Source: SLRI01 sp964402505
Lineage (GTDB): Bacteria > Pseudomonadota > Alphaproteobacteria > Geminicoccales > Geminicoccaceae
DNA length: 64,000 bases
Reading direction: 5' to 3'
NCBI GenBank assembly: GCA_964402505.1
Contig: CAYOCP010000018.1
Coordinates: 1-64,000 of the forward strand
The position numbers were made by a program, and so were the translations under genes. Below, piece after piece: positions 1-9,211 of this stretch. Each line of letters opens with the position of its first letter. The stretch's first letter is position 1. The notes below the pieces were generated by a model, which was not told where the DNA came from, made no database searches, and saw only the letters and a list, made by a program, of their open reading frames with translations.

Positions 1-38
1 GCCAATCGTCACAGCGCAAGCATTATCTTAGCGCGTAT

Positions 39-81
39 GGGGTCAGGACTCTTTTAAGGAACCTAAAAGAGTCCTGACCCC
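39..81. repeat. Perfect inverted pair of the GGGGTCAGG repeat
   Basis: GGGGTCAGGACTCTTTTA (39-56) is followed by a 7-base loop and its exact reverse complement (64-81), an 18-bp perfect stem. It lies 45 bp beyond the mgtE stop codon, so it could end the leftward mgtE transcript. The same 17-18-mer recurs alone near 8888, 10987 and 62467. The flank GCGCGTAT before it resembles GCGCTTAT before the copy at 10987. It looks like a REP/MITE-type unit rather than an ordinary terminator. Confidence 0.85.
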
Positions 82-125
82 TTTAATGCTGCCAAGGGAC
101 GCGTCAGCCATCTCGCGTTTGCCGC

Positions 126-1493
126 TCAGGGCACCAGAAGCGGCATCATCTGCGTCGCCAGGCTGAGCACGAGGAAGAAGCCGGCCATGTCGGTGACCGT
201 GGTGAGCAAGGGGCCGGAGGCGACGGCGGGATCGGTGCCGAAGCGCTTGAGCACGAGCGGCACGACGCCGCCGATCGAGACGGCGATCATGGTGTTGATG
301 GCGAGTGCCGTGCCGATGACCATGCCGAGCCAGGGGCTGCCCTTCCAGAGCCAGGCGACCACGCCGATCAGAAGGCCCAGGACGAGGCCGTTCATGACCC
401 CGACCGAGATCTCCTTGAGCCAGACGCGCGCCGTGTCGGCCGGCCGGGCGAGGCCCAGGGCCAGCTCGCGCAGCGAGACGGCCACCGCCTGGTTGCCCGA
501 GCAGCCGCTCATATCCGAGACCATGGGCAGGAAGACGGCGATGGCGATCACCGCGTCCAGGGTCTCCTCGTAGGCCGAGATGACGCTCGCGGCGACGATG
601 TTGAGGACGATATTGGCGCTGAGCCAGGCGAGGCGGCGCCGGGCGCGCAGGAAGGTCGGCATCGAGCGCAGCTCGTCGCCGATCACCCCCTGCAGCTTCA
701 GGCTGTCGGATTCGGTGCGCTCCTGGATGGCCTCGGCGACGGCGGTGCGCGAGACGACGCCGATCAGCACCCCCTTGGCATCGACCACGGGAATGCCGAG
801 AAAAGGGTGCTCGTCGAAAAGGTTCTCGAGGGCCTCGAGCGTCGCCGTCGGCGGCACCGCGAGCGCCTCGGCCATCACGTCGCGAAGCGGCGTGCTGCGC
901 CGGATGGTGAGCAGGGTGCGCAGCGAGAGGACCCCCAAAAGGCGCCCCCTGGCGTCGACGACGTAGGGGTGCTGCCCCCGATAGCGCTCGAAATCGTCCT
1001 CGTCGGCGGTGAGGCCGCGCAGCACCGCCCCCACCGTCTCGTCACCCCGAAACGCGAAGGTCTCCGCCAGCATGAGGCCGCCGGCCGTGTCGCTGTCGTA
1101 CTGGATCAGGCGGCGGACGTCGGCCGCGTCCTCCGGGTCCATCCGCTCGAGAATGGCCTCCGCCTCGCCGATCTCGAGCTCGTCGATCAGGTCGACCCGG
1201 TCGTCGCTGTCGAGCTCCTCGAGGATCCGCGCGGCGACGCCGGGATCGAGCTCGCTGACGATCTCGGCGGCGAGCTCCGCCGGCGCCTCCTCGACCAGCC
1301 GTGCGGCCGCCTCCGTGCCGACCATGGCGAGGAGCCGGCTGCGCTCCTCGGTGGAGAGCTCGAGGGCGAGGCGCAATGCCTCGCTCGGCGGCTGCCCGGC
1401 GAGCAGCGCTTCGAGCGCCGGCCCGTCGCCGCGCTCCAGCGCCTCGTCGAGCACGTCCTCGTCGGATCCAGGCGCTGCGTCGGTCTCGATCAT
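126..1493 (-). CDS. mgtE: Magnesium transporter MgtE
   Basis: This is an inner-membrane Mg2+ channel/transporter of 455 aa, the normal length for the family. An acidic N-terminal MgtE_N domain (about residues 35-135, helical repeats rich in Glu/Asp) precedes a CBS pair (about 137-260, with segments such as PVVDAKGVLIGVVS). The C-terminal third holds about five hydrophobic helices with the conserved GCSGNQAV segment, where the ion path forms. In the family, Mg2+ binding to the N and CBS domains closes the pore. The ATG follows AGGGAGC at suitable distance. The gene stands alone, with the GGGGTCAGG palindrome beyond its 3' end. Confidence 0.95.
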   Translation of the reverse strand: MIETDAAPGSDEDVLDEALERGDGPALEALLAGQPPSEALRLALELSTEERSRLLAMVGTEAAARLVEEAPAELAAEIVSELDPGVAARILEELDSDDRVDLIDELEIGEAEAILERMDPEDAADVRRLIQYDSDTAGGLMLAETFAFRGDETVGAVLRGLTADEDDFERYRGQHPYVVDARGRLLGVLSLRTLLTIRRSTPLRDVMAEALAVPPTATLEALENLFDEHPFLGIPVVDAKGVLIGVVSRTAVAEAIQERTESDSLKLQGVIGDELRSMPTFLRARRRLAWLSANIVLNIVAASVISAYEETLDAVIAIAVFLPMVSDMSGCSGNQAVAVSLRELALGLARPADTARVWLKEISVGVMNGLVLGLLIGVVAWLWKGSPWLGMVIGTALAINTMIAVSIGGVVPLVLKRFGTDPAVASGPLLTTVTDMAGFFLVLSLATQMMPLLVP

Positions 1494-1580
1494 GAAGGGC
1501 TCCCTGCGGCACGGCCTCGCTGGGGAGCAGTCTAGAGGAATGCGATTCCGTGGCGACCCGGATCGCCGCCCTCGGCCTTC

Positions 1581-2483
1581 TCAGGCCGCGGCGAAGGCGC
1601 TCCTCGCGCCGCCGGACCTCTGCGTCTTGAAGATCGAGGTCGCGTCCGGAGCCGGCGGCAGCGGCAGGCGGACCGGCACCTTCTCGATCCGCGGCTCGAG
1701 CACGGGCTCGCCGCAGACCATGCGCTCGAGCAGATCCGCCCACATCTCGCGCTGCGGCAGGCGGTGGATGTAGGAGCCGGCGCCGAGCAGCGGCCAGGCA
1801 TCGGCGGAAGCCGCCTCGTAGAAGAGGATCAGCCTCGCCCGATCGCTCCGGTTGGGAGCGGAGCCGTGCAGCGTGCGGGCGTGGTGGACGGTCATCGACC
1901 CGGCCCTGCCCGTCAGCGTCACCGCCTGGTCGAAGTGGAAGTCCGGATCGGCCGGATCGACGGCCCCGGCGAAGACGCCCCTGTTGTGATGGCTCAGGAG
2001 CGGACCCTTGTGCGAGCCCGGGATCACCATGAGCGGGCCATTGGCCTCGTCCACGTCCTCCAGCATCAGGCCGAAGGCCAGCATGTCGTCGTTGGTGTGC
2101 GGGTAGAAGGCCCAGTCCTGGTGCCACTCGACGGCCGCCCCGCCGCCCGGCGCCTTGGTGTTGAGCTTGGAGGTCTGCAGGACGACGTTCGGGCCGAGCA
2201 ATGCCTTGAAATAGCCCTTCATCCGCTCGGAGCGGAGCGTGCGATCGAAGATGGGGTGCTGCTTGTGCGGCAGCTTGATCCGCGTCAGCCGCGGGCTTTG
2301 CGCCGAGTGGCCCTCGTCGAGGTCGTAGACCTCGTCGCTCTGGCCGACCTCGCGCGAGCGCTCGATGAAGTCGTGGGCGACGGCCCGAAGCTCGGCCAGA
2401 TCCTCCGGCGTGACGGCGTTCTCGATCATCAGATAGCCGTTCTCGCGATAGAAGCCGATATCGCTCTCGCTCAGGCCCTGCAT
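1581..2483 (-). CDS. Phytanoyl-CoA dioxygenase family (Fe(II)/2-oxoglutarate) protein
   Basis: The 300-aa product belongs to the PhyH family of non-haem iron oxygenases. The iron facial triad is visible as WHQDW (His about 121, Asp about 123) and a distal His in TLHGSAPNRS (about 206), whose Arg would bind 2-oxoglutarate. I chose the ATG at 2483 because GGAGGGAGG sits about five bases upstream; an ATG at 2504 is in frame but lacks such a site. Bacterial members hydroxylate diverse small molecules, so the substrate is unknown. The gene is divergent from the DMT transporter and next to a TRAP operon. Confidence 0.85.
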   Translation of the reverse strand: MQGLSESDIGFYRENGYLMIENAVTPEDLAELRAVAHDFIERSREVGQSDEVYDLDEGHSAQSPRLTRIKLPHKQHPIFDRTLRSERMKGYFKALLGPNVVLQTSKLNTKAPGGGAAVEWHQDWAFYPHTNDDMLAFGLMLEDVDEANGPLMVIPGSHKGPLLSHHNRGVFAGAVDPADPDFHFDQAVTLTGRAGSMTVHHARTLHGSAPNRSDRARLILFYEAASADAWPLLGAGSYIHRLPQREMWADLLERMVCGEPVLEPRIEKVPVRLPLPPAPDATSIFKTQRSGGARSAFAAA

Positions 2484-2658
2484 GCCGACCTCCCTCCACT
2501 CCATGGCGCGTTCATGGTAGCGCCGGCACGGCCGGGGTCAACACGCCGGGAACGGCGGCGGAGCGGCCTCGAAAACCGGACTGGCCGAATGGCGATTCCG
2601 CTTCTAAACTCCCGGTTGCTTCCCGTTCTCGTCAGGCTTGGGTGCCGAGTTGATCCGG

Positions 2659-3591
2659 ATGCCGTCCACGCTGCTCAGGCGGGTCGGCGGGGCTGCCCGC
2701 CGGCTGCCGCGCGATCTTCGGGCGTCGCTCCTCGTCGTCCTCGCCTACGCGACCTTCACCATCATGGCGGTCTTCGTGCGCAGCGCGGCCGAGGAATTGC
2801 CGATCATCGTCATCGTCTTCCTGCGCCAGGTGCTCACCATGCTCCTGATGGCGCCGCTCTTCTGGATGCACCGGCGGCAGATCAGCCGCCCCATGGGCTT
2901 TCGCCTGCATGCGCTGCGCGGCGTCACCGCCGTCGGCTCCATGCTCTGCGGGCTCACCGCCCTCGTCTACGTGCCCCTGGCCGACGTCACCGCCATCCAG
3001 ATGACCGAGGCCCTCTTCGTCACCGCACTCGCCGCCCTCCTCCTCGGCGAGACCGTGGGCTGGCGGCGCTGGTCGGCGACGGCCCTGGGCTTTCTCGGCG
3101 TCGTCGTCATGCTGCAGCCCTTCTCGGGCAGCATCGAGACCTACGCGCTGGTGGCGCTGGTGGGTGCGGTCTTCAGCGCCTTCGCCGTCATCTCGCTCAG
3201 GCTCGGCTCCGCCCTCGACACCACCGTCACCGTGCTCTTCTACCAGGGCATGGTGGTGCTCCTGCTCACCGCGCCCCTCGCCTGGTGGTCGTGGCGGCCG
3301 ATCAGCCCGGGGGCGTTCCAGCTCATCCTCGCCATGGCGGGCGTCATGGTGGTGGGCCAGCTCCTCTTCACGACGGCGCTGCGCATGGGAGAAGCCTCCG
3401 CGCTCGCCCCTCTGGGCTATCTGCGCCTCCTCCTGATGGGTCTCGTCGGCTACTGGCTCTACGGCGAGGTGCCCTCCTCGAGCACGGTGCTCGGTGCCCT
3501 CCTCGTGGTGGGCTCGGCCAGCTACACGCTGCACCGCAACGCCAGGCGCCAGCAGGCGGCGGCGCGAGAGGCGGCGCGGCGGACGGGCTGA
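2659..3591 (+). CDS. DMT-superfamily (EamA) permease
   Basis: The inner-membrane protein has about ten hydrophobic helices arranged as two EamA repeats. The end of the first repeat is seen in LTALVYVPLADVTAIQMTEALFV and the matching loop in the second around LAPLGYLRLLLMGLVGYWLYGE. The family exports or imports amino acids, nucleosides or other metabolites; the substrate cannot be told. The ATG at 2659 is used; an in-frame TTG at 2638 would add seven residues. The C-terminal tail is basic and cytoplasmic. It lies 75 bp before the TRAP operon on the same strand. Confidence 0.85.
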   Translation: MPSTLLRRVGGAARRLPRDLRASLLVVLAYATFTIMAVFVRSAAEELPIIVIVFLRQVLTMLLMAPLFWMHRRQISRPMGFRLHALRGVTAVGSMLCGLTALVYVPLADVTAIQMTEALFVTALAALLLGETVGWRRWSATALGFLGVVVMLQPFSGSIETYALVALVGAVFSAFAVISLRLGSALDTTVTVLFYQGMVVLLLTAPLAWWSWRPISPGAFQLILAMAGVMVVGQLLFTTALRMGEASALAPLGYLRLLLMGLVGYWLYGEVPSSSTVLGALLVVGSASYTLHRNARRQQAAAREAARRTG

Positions 3592-3666
3592 GCCGGGCAG
3601 GAGGCTTGGCGCCGACCGTGCTTTCGTGGCAGGAAGTGCCGGGTCACAGCGGGGAGGATCACGACG

Positions 3667-4686
3667 ATGCGGAAGACGGGGCTGCTGATGATCGGCGGTC
3701 TGCTGGCGCTCTGGAGTGCTGGACCGCTTGCGGCAGCGGACTACAAGGACGAGTACCGCGTCTCGACCGTGGTGCCCGCACCCTTTCCCTGGGGCCTCGC
3801 CGCCGAGCGCTGGGCGGAGCTCGTGGACGAGCGGACGGACGGGCGGATCAAGCTCGTGATCTATCCGGGTGCCCAGCTCGTGCAGGGCGAGCAGACCCGG
3901 GAGCTTCCGGCCTTGAGGCGCGGGCTGATCGACATGGCGGTCGGCTCGACCATCAACTGGTCGCCGCAGATCGTCGAGATGAACATCTTCTCGATGCCGT
4001 TCCTGATGCCCGACTACGCCGCCCTCGACGCGCTGACGCAGGGGCCCGTGGGCGAGGTGATCTTCGATCGCCTGCGCGAGAACGGCGTGGTGCCGCTGGC
4101 CTGGGCCGAGAACGGCTTTCGCGAGGTCACCAACTCCAAGGTGGCGATCCGCACGCCGGACGACATGGCGGGGCTCAAGATGCGCGTCGTCGGCTCGCCC
4201 ATCTACAACGACATCTTCACCGCCCTCGGCGCCAACCCGACGCAGATGAGCTGGGCCGACGCCCAGCCGGCGCTCTCGACCGGTGCCGTCGACGGCCAGG
4301 AGAACCCGCTCACCATCTACGACGTCCTGAAGATGTGGGAGCTCGGCCAGACCAACATCACGCTCTGGCACTACGTCGCCGATCCCCTGATCTTCGCGGT
4401 CAACCAGGAGGTCTGGGATTCCTTCACGCCCGAGGACCAGGAGATCGTCCACAAGGCGGCGCTCGATGCCGGCTCTTTTGGCATCGAGGTGGCGCGCAAG
4501 GGGCTGACCGACGAGGACCAGAGCCTGATCGAGGAGATCCAGAGCCACGGCGTCACCGTCGTCCGCCTGACCGACGAGGAGCGACAGGCCTTCATCGACA
4601 GGACCCGCCCGGTCTACGACGAATGGCGCGAGACCATCGGCGCCGACCTCGTGAAGCAGGCCGAGGAGTCGGTGGCGCAACGCTAG
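3667..4686 (+). CDS. dctP: TRAP transporter substrate-binding protein DctP
   Basis: This 339-aa periplasmic binding protein has a Sec signal peptide (about residues 1-23, ending GPLAAA). The DctP fold shows GLKMRVVGSPI, whose Arg is the usual carboxylate-binding residue, and the hinge segment STGAVDGQENP. It should capture an organic acid and hand it to the membrane pair encoded next. It begins a three-gene operon with dctQ (3 bp gap) and dctM. Tryptophans near NITLWHYVADPL may line the ligand site. The exact substrate cannot be read from sequence. Confidence 0.93.
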   Translation: MRKTGLLMIGGLLALWSAGPLAAADYKDEYRVSTVVPAPFPWGLAAERWAELVDERTDGRIKLVIYPGAQLVQGEQTRELPALRRGLIDMAVGSTINWSPQIVEMNIFSMPFLMPDYAALDALTQGPVGEVIFDRLRENGVVPLAWAENGFREVTNSKVAIRTPDDMAGLKMRVVGSPIYNDIFTALGANPTQMSWADAQPALSTGAVDGQENPLTIYDVLKMWELGQTNITLWHYVADPLIFAVNQEVWDSFTPEDQEIVHKAALDAGSFGIEVARKGLTDEDQSLIEEIQSHGVTVVRLTDEERQAFIDRTRPVYDEWRETIGADLVKQAEESVAQR

Positions 4687-4689
4687 CCG

Positions 4690-5214
4690 ATGGAGGGGGA
4701 GCGGCCGGTGCCGGTGGAGCCCGATGGCGCGAGCTCGGGCCCGCGGGTTCCGGTCCGCCTCGAGGAGGCGCTGGCGGCGCTGGCGATGGCGCTCATCTGC
4801 CTGATCTCGCTCGCCAACGTGGTGGTCCGCTACCTGACCAGCGTCTCCTTCGCCTTCACCGAGGAATACTCGGTCTTTCTCCTCGTCTTCATGACCTTCG
4901 TCGGCGCCTCGGCCGCCTTCGCCACCAACGACCACATCCGCATCGCCTGGCTGCTCGAGCGGCTGCCGCCGCGGCTCGCTTTGGCGGCCGAGCTTCTGAC
5001 CCTCGTCGTCACCACCCTGCTCTTCGCGCTCGTGGTCTGGTTCGGTGCCCAGGTCGCCTTCGACGAATGGTATTGGGGCGAGACCTCGCCGGGACTCGGC
5101 CATCCGAGCTGGATCTACTCGATCTGGCTGCCGATCCTGGCACTCGCCATCCTCCTGCGCGTGGCGGGGCGCGGCTGGCGGGAGCTTCGGCGAGGGCCGC
5201 GTGCTCGACGCTAA
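4690..5214 (+). CDS. dctQ: TRAP transporter small permease DctQ
   Basis: The 174-aa product has four hydrophobic segments after a polar N-terminus, the usual layout of the small TRAP membrane subunit. The family hallmark NVVVRYLTSVSFAFTEEYSV is at about residues 43-62. It pairs with DctM to bind the loaded DctP and couple uptake to sodium. It starts just after dctP, and dctM begins inside its last codons, which suggests translational coupling. Confidence 0.9.
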   Translation: MEGERPVPVEPDGASSGPRVPVRLEEALAALAMALICLISLANVVVRYLTSVSFAFTEEYSVFLLVFMTFVGASAAFATNDHIRIAWLLERLPPRLALAAELLTLVVTTLLFALVVWFGAQVAFDEWYWGETSPGLGHPSWIYSIWLPILALAILLRVAGRGWRELRRGPRARR

Positions 5215-6511
5215 CTTGGCGCTGGTCCTGGTCTTCCTCGGGCTGCTCGCCATCGGCACGCCCATCGCGGTGGCCCTCGGCTGCGGCGGGGTGGTGGGCA
5301 TCCTCATCGGCCTCGACACCGCCGCCCTCGGCACGATCGGCACCAACACCTGGAGCGCGGTCGCCAAATATCCCCTGATCGCGGTGCCGCTCTTCATCCT
5401 GACCGGCATGGTGTTCGAGCGCTCGGGCGTGGCGGCCAGGCTCGTCACCTTCGCCGAGGCCTGCATCGGCCCGAGGCGCGGCGGGCTGGCGCTGGTCGCC
5501 ATCATCGTCTGCCTCATCATGGGCGGGATGTCGGGCTCGGGGCCGGCCGATGCCGCGGCGGTGGCGACGGTCATGGTGCCGGCGATGAAGAAGGCGGGCT
5601 ACCCCCGGCCGTTCTCGGCCGCCGTCATCGCCTCGGGGGCCTCGACCGCCATCCTGATCCCGCCCTCGATCGCGCTCATCGTCTATGCGGTCCTGGTGCC
5701 CGGCACGGATCTGCGCGCCCTCTTCGCCGCCGGCATGGTGCCCGGCCTGCTGGTCGGGCTCGCCATCGCCCTGCCGGCGCTGCTGCTCAGCCGGCGCCAC
5801 GACTTCGGCGCCGGGACCGACGCGCACCCCGATCGCCGGCCACCCTTCTGGGCGAGCCTCTGGCGGGCGGCGCCGGGGCTCCTCGCCCCCGTCATCATCC
5901 TGGGCGGCCTGCGCAGCGGCCTCTTCACCCCGACCGAGACGGCGGTGGTCGCCGTCGCCTACGGCCTTCTCGTCGGAACCCTGGCGCATCGCAGCCTCGG
6001 CCTTCCAGACGTCTACCGCGTTCTGGTCGAGAGCGCCCGAATCTCGGCCGTGCTCATGCTGATCATCGCCTTCGCCGGCATCTTCGCCTGGGCCGGGGCG
6101 ACGCTCGGCGCCTTCCGCCACGCCGCCGAAGCGCTCGTGGCGCTGGGCGGCCGGCCGGAGATCGTGCTGGTCCTGGTCATGGCGATGCTGCTCCTGGCGG
6201 GCATGCTGCTCGACGGCATCTCCATCTACCTCATCACCCTGCCGCTTCTGGTGCCGATCGCCACGGAATTCGGCTGGTCCTTCGTCTGGTTCGGGGTGGT
6301 CATGGCGATCACCATCGCCATGGGACAGGTCACGCCACCCGTGGCGGTCAACCTGATGGTCACCTCGCGCGTCGCCGGCATCGCCATGGAGAGCACGTTC
6401 ATCTGGATCGGCTGGCTCTTGCTCGCCATGGGCGTGGCCCTGGCGCTGGTCATCGGCTTTCCGGAGCTCGCCCTCTGGCTGCCGCGGGCCCTGGGCTACC
6501 GGATCACCTGA
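5201..6511 (+). CDS. dctM: TRAP transporter large permease DctM
   Basis: The 436-aa, twelve-helix channel subunit carries family motifs including MGGMSGSGPADAAAV and PPSIALIVYAV. I placed the start at GTG 5201: the protein then begins VLDANLALVLVFLGLL as DctM proteins do, GAGGG lies just upstream, and the gene overlaps dctQ by 14 bp. The open frame continues upstream to 5045, but that part is antisense-like and out of family. A CoxL-like gene follows 61 bp downstream on the same strand and may be co-transcribed. Confidence 0.93.
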   Translation: MLDANLALVLVFLGLLAIGTPIAVALGCGGVVGILIGLDTAALGTIGTNTWSAVAKYPLIAVPLFILTGMVFERSGVAARLVTFAEACIGPRRGGLALVAIIVCLIMGGMSGSGPADAAAVATVMVPAMKKAGYPRPFSAAVIASGASTAILIPPSIALIVYAVLVPGTDLRALFAAGMVPGLLVGLAIALPALLLSRRHDFGAGTDAHPDRRPPFWASLWRAAPGLLAPVIILGGLRSGLFTPTETAVVAVAYGLLVGTLAHRSLGLPDVYRVLVESARISAVLMLIIAFAGIFAWAGATLGAFRHAAEALVALGGRPEIVLVLVMAMLLLAGMLLDGISIYLITLPLLVPIATEFGWSFVWFGVVMAITIAMGQVTPPVAVNLMVTSRVAGIAMESTFIWIGWLLLAMGVALALVIGFPELALWLPRALGYRIT

Positions 6512-6572
6512 GGCGTTGGCCGAATGTGCCCTCGCGTATAGGTAGTCGGGCGAGGACGAAGGGAGACACGAC

Positions 6573-8921
6573 ATGAACGAACGGGATTCCGTGCGGGGCT
6601 TCGTCCCGAAAGTCGGGGTCGGCCAGTCGGTGACCCGCAAGGAGGACCCCCGCCTGCTGCGCGGCGAGGGCCGCTACACCGACGATCTCGCCCCTCCCGA
6701 CGCGCTCGTGGCCCTCTTCCTTCGCTCGAGCCACGGCCACGCGGAGCTCGGACGGCTCGACGTCGAGGCGGCCAGCGCCACCCCCGGGGTCGTCATGGTG
6801 CTGACCGCGGAAGAGCTGGATGCACGGGGCTATCCGGACCTGCCCTGCGCCGTGCCGCTCCGGAGCGCGGACGGCAGCCCGATGATCGTCCCGCCGCATC
6901 CCTCGTTGGCGCGGGACCGGGTGCGCTACGTGGGCCAGCCTTACGCCGTGGTGATCGCCGAGAGCATGGCGGCGGCGCGCGACGCGGCCGAGCGGATCGA
7001 GGCACCTTTCACGCCCCTGCCCGCGGTGGTCGCGCTCGAGCGGGCAGGCGATCCCGAAGCCCCCCTGCTGCACCCGCAAGCCCCGTCCAACACCGTCTGC
7101 GATTTCGCCTTCGGGGACTGGGCGGCGGTCGAGGCGGCGTTCGAAGGGGCGGCGCACGTGAGCCGGCTCAGGCTCGCCAACAACCGCGTGATGGTCGTGC
7201 CGCTCGAGCCGCGCGGCGCCGTCATCGACTACCGTGACGGGCGCTGGACGGTGCGCACCGGCTGCCAGGGTGCTTTCGCGCTCCGCGCCGGGCTCGCCGG
7301 CCTCGTCCAGGCGCCGGTCGAGCAGGTGCGCGTGCTGGCCGAGGATATCGGCGGCTCGTTCGGCATGAAGGCCTCGGTCTTCCCGGAGCATCTGCCGCTC
7401 ATGCACGCGGCGCGCGAGCTCGGCCGGCCGATCAAATGGGTGAACGACCGGAGCGAGAGCTTCACCACCGATTATCACGGCCGCGGCTCCGTCTTCGACG
7501 CCGGGCTGGCGCTCGACGAGGAGGGCAACTTCCTCGCCGTCCGGGTCGAGGGGCTCGGCAGTGTCGGCGCCTATGTGGCGGGCTTCGGCCCGGCCATTCC
7601 GACCATGGTCGTCCAGAAGAACCTGCCGAGCCTCTACAAGACCCCCCTCATGGCGGTGCGAACGAAGCTGGTCCTGACCAACACGACGCCCATGACCGCC
7701 TATCGGGGAGCCGGGCGGCCCGAAGCGGTCTACATGATGGAGCGGCTGGTCGAGGCCGCAGCCAGGGAGACGGGGCGCGACCCCTTCGAGCTCCGCCGGC
7801 AGAACCTCGTGCCGCGATCGGCCATGCCCTTCACCATGGCGTCCGGCATCGTCTGCGACAGCGGCGACTTCGCGGCCGTGCTCGATCGGGGGCTCGAGGC
7901 GGCGGACGTGGCCGGATTTCCGGAGCGGCGGCGGGCCAGCGAGGCCAGGGGCCTCAGGCGCGGTCTCGGCGCCTGCACCTATGCCGAGGTGACGGCACCG
8001 CAGGGCCGGGAGATGGGCGGCATCCGCTTCGCTGCCGACGGGCGCGTCACCATCGTCAGTGGCACGCTCGACTACGGCCAGGGCCACGCCTCGGCCTTCG
8101 CGCAGGTGCTGGCGTCCCGGCTCGGCCTGCCGTTCGAGCGGATCGAGCTCTTGCAGGGCGACAGCGACGAGCTGCTCTTCGGCGGCGGCACGGGCGGCTC
8201 CCGCTCGCTCATGGCGACCGGCGAGGCGGTGCTCGAGGCGGCCGGCCGGGTGCTCGAGAAGGGCCGCAAGCTGGCCTCGGAGCATCTGGAGGTCGCCGAG
8301 ACCGACCTCCTCTTCGAGGATGGGGTCTTTTCGGTCGCCGGCACCGACCGGCGGATCTCCCTGGCCGAGCTCGGGCGCAAGGCCGAAGGCGCTCTCGACG
8401 TCGATCTCGTGGCCGACACCCCGCCCTCGACCGTCCCCAATGGCTGCCACGTCGCCGAGGTCGAGGTGGATCCCCTGACCGGCCGCATAGCCCTCTTGCG
8501 CTACAGCGCGGTCGACGATTTCGGCACGCTGGTCAACCCGCTCCTGGTCGAGGGCCAGGTGCACGGCGGCGTGGTCCAGGCGGTCGGCCAGGCGCTCTGC
8601 GAGCACGTGGTCCACGACCCGTCGGGCCAGCTGCTCACCGGCAGCCTCATGGACTACGCCCTGCCGCGCGCCGATGACGTGCCCAGCTTCGATCTCGCCT
8701 TTCACGCCGTCCCGGCCACCACCAACCGCCTCGGCGTCAAGGGCTGCGGCGAAGCCGGCATCACCGCCGGCCTCGCCACCGTGGTCCACGCCGTGCTCGA
8801 CGCGCTCGCCCCTTTGGGCATCACCCACCTCGACATGCCGCTGACGTCGGAGCGCGTCTGGCAGGCCATCCACGCCGCCAGTTTAAAGGGGTCAGGACAA
8901 ATAAGCGCCAAGGCGGTCTGA
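6573..8921 (+). CDS. CoxL-like molybdopterin-binding dehydrogenase subunit (form II)
   Basis: The 782-aa protein belongs to the xanthine dehydrogenase/CO dehydrogenase large-subunit family. Visible marks are the N-terminal GxGRYTDD segment, GGSFGMK, the active-site loop TAYRGAGRPEA (form II, not the AYRCSFR loop of true CO dehydrogenase), GGGTGGSRS and the catalytic glutamate in KGCGEAG. No [2Fe-2S] or FAD subunit is adjacent, so it is an orphan. A related paralogue lies at 57443-59770. Its last dozen residues (SLKGSGQISAKAV) are encoded by a GGGGTCAGG repeat and look like an acquired tail. The substrate is unknown. Confidence 0.9.
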   Translation: MNERDSVRGFVPKVGVGQSVTRKEDPRLLRGEGRYTDDLAPPDALVALFLRSSHGHAELGRLDVEAASATPGVVMVLTAEELDARGYPDLPCAVPLRSADGSPMIVPPHPSLARDRVRYVGQPYAVVIAESMAAARDAAERIEAPFTPLPAVVALERAGDPEAPLLHPQAPSNTVCDFAFGDWAAVEAAFEGAAHVSRLRLANNRVMVVPLEPRGAVIDYRDGRWTVRTGCQGAFALRAGLAGLVQAPVEQVRVLAEDIGGSFGMKASVFPEHLPLMHAARELGRPIKWVNDRSESFTTDYHGRGSVFDAGLALDEEGNFLAVRVEGLGSVGAYVAGFGPAIPTMVVQKNLPSLYKTPLMAVRTKLVLTNTTPMTAYRGAGRPEAVYMMERLVEAAARETGRDPFELRRQNLVPRSAMPFTMASGIVCDSGDFAAVLDRGLEAADVAGFPERRRASEARGLRRGLGACTYAEVTAPQGREMGGIRFAADGRVTIVSGTLDYGQGHASAFAQVLASRLGLPFERIELLQGDSDELLFGGGTGGSRSLMATGEAVLEAAGRVLEKGRKLASEHLEVAETDLLFEDGVFSVAGTDRRISLAELGRKAEGALDVDLVADTPPSTVPNGCHVAEVEVDPLTGRIALLRYSAVDDFGTLVNPLLVEGQVHGGVVQAVGQALCEHVVHDPSGQLLTGSLMDYALPRADDVPSFDLAFHAVPATTNRLGVKGCGEAGITAGLATVVHAVLDALAPLGITHLDMPLTSERVWQAIHAASLKGSGQISAKAV
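8885..8909 (+). repeat. GGGGTCAGG repeat inside the coxL 3' end
   Basis: AAAGGGGTCAGGACA (8885-8899) matches the repeat at 39, 10987 and 62467, and is followed by ATAAGCGCC (8901-8909). The exact reverse complement of that 9-mer, GGCGCTTAT, stands just before the repeat at 10987. The copy is read through in the coxL frame as LKGSGQISA before the stop codon at 8919. Confidence 0.75.
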
Positions 8922-9161
8922 CGGGGACGCCGGCGAGCCGGGATTTTCGGGTCCGCTCCATGGCGACCATTTGGTGCCGATGACGGGCGTCGCCGATCGG
9001 CACGAGCGCAATCGCGGCGGCAGATCACATCCTCGCGGGCCTTTGCGGGACCAGGTGCAACGCGCAGCGTCAGGGGTAGCCGGCCGTTCCCGACGCCGTT
9101 ATCGACAATGCGGAGGACGCAAGCGTCGTGGCCGGGCTCATGGCCGGTCACGCCAATCGGC

Positions 9162-9188
9162 GAAGGCCGGCCGCTTCAGCCGGCCTTC
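9162..9188 (-). terminator. Hairpin after the FccB-like gene
   Basis: GAAGGCCGGC and GCCGGCCTTC form a perfect 10-bp stem with a 7-base loop, 24 bp beyond the stop codon of the leftward flavoprotein gene. There is no clear T-run, so it is a terminator-like or 3'-stabilising hairpin. The rest of 8922-9211 shows nothing I recognise. Confidence 0.45.
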
Positions 9189-9211
9189 CATTCCGGGCTC
9201 TGCGGGTGCTT

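Noticed and set aside
1764..5378. A 1204-codon plus-strand open frame
   Set aside because: It crosses several well-supported genes, is rich in Arg/Gly/Ala/Pro with no domain, and arises from high G+C content.
6573..8921. Aerobic carbon monoxide dehydrogenase
   Set aside because: The active-site loop is AYRGAGR rather than AYRCSFR and no CoxS/CoxM genes adjoin.
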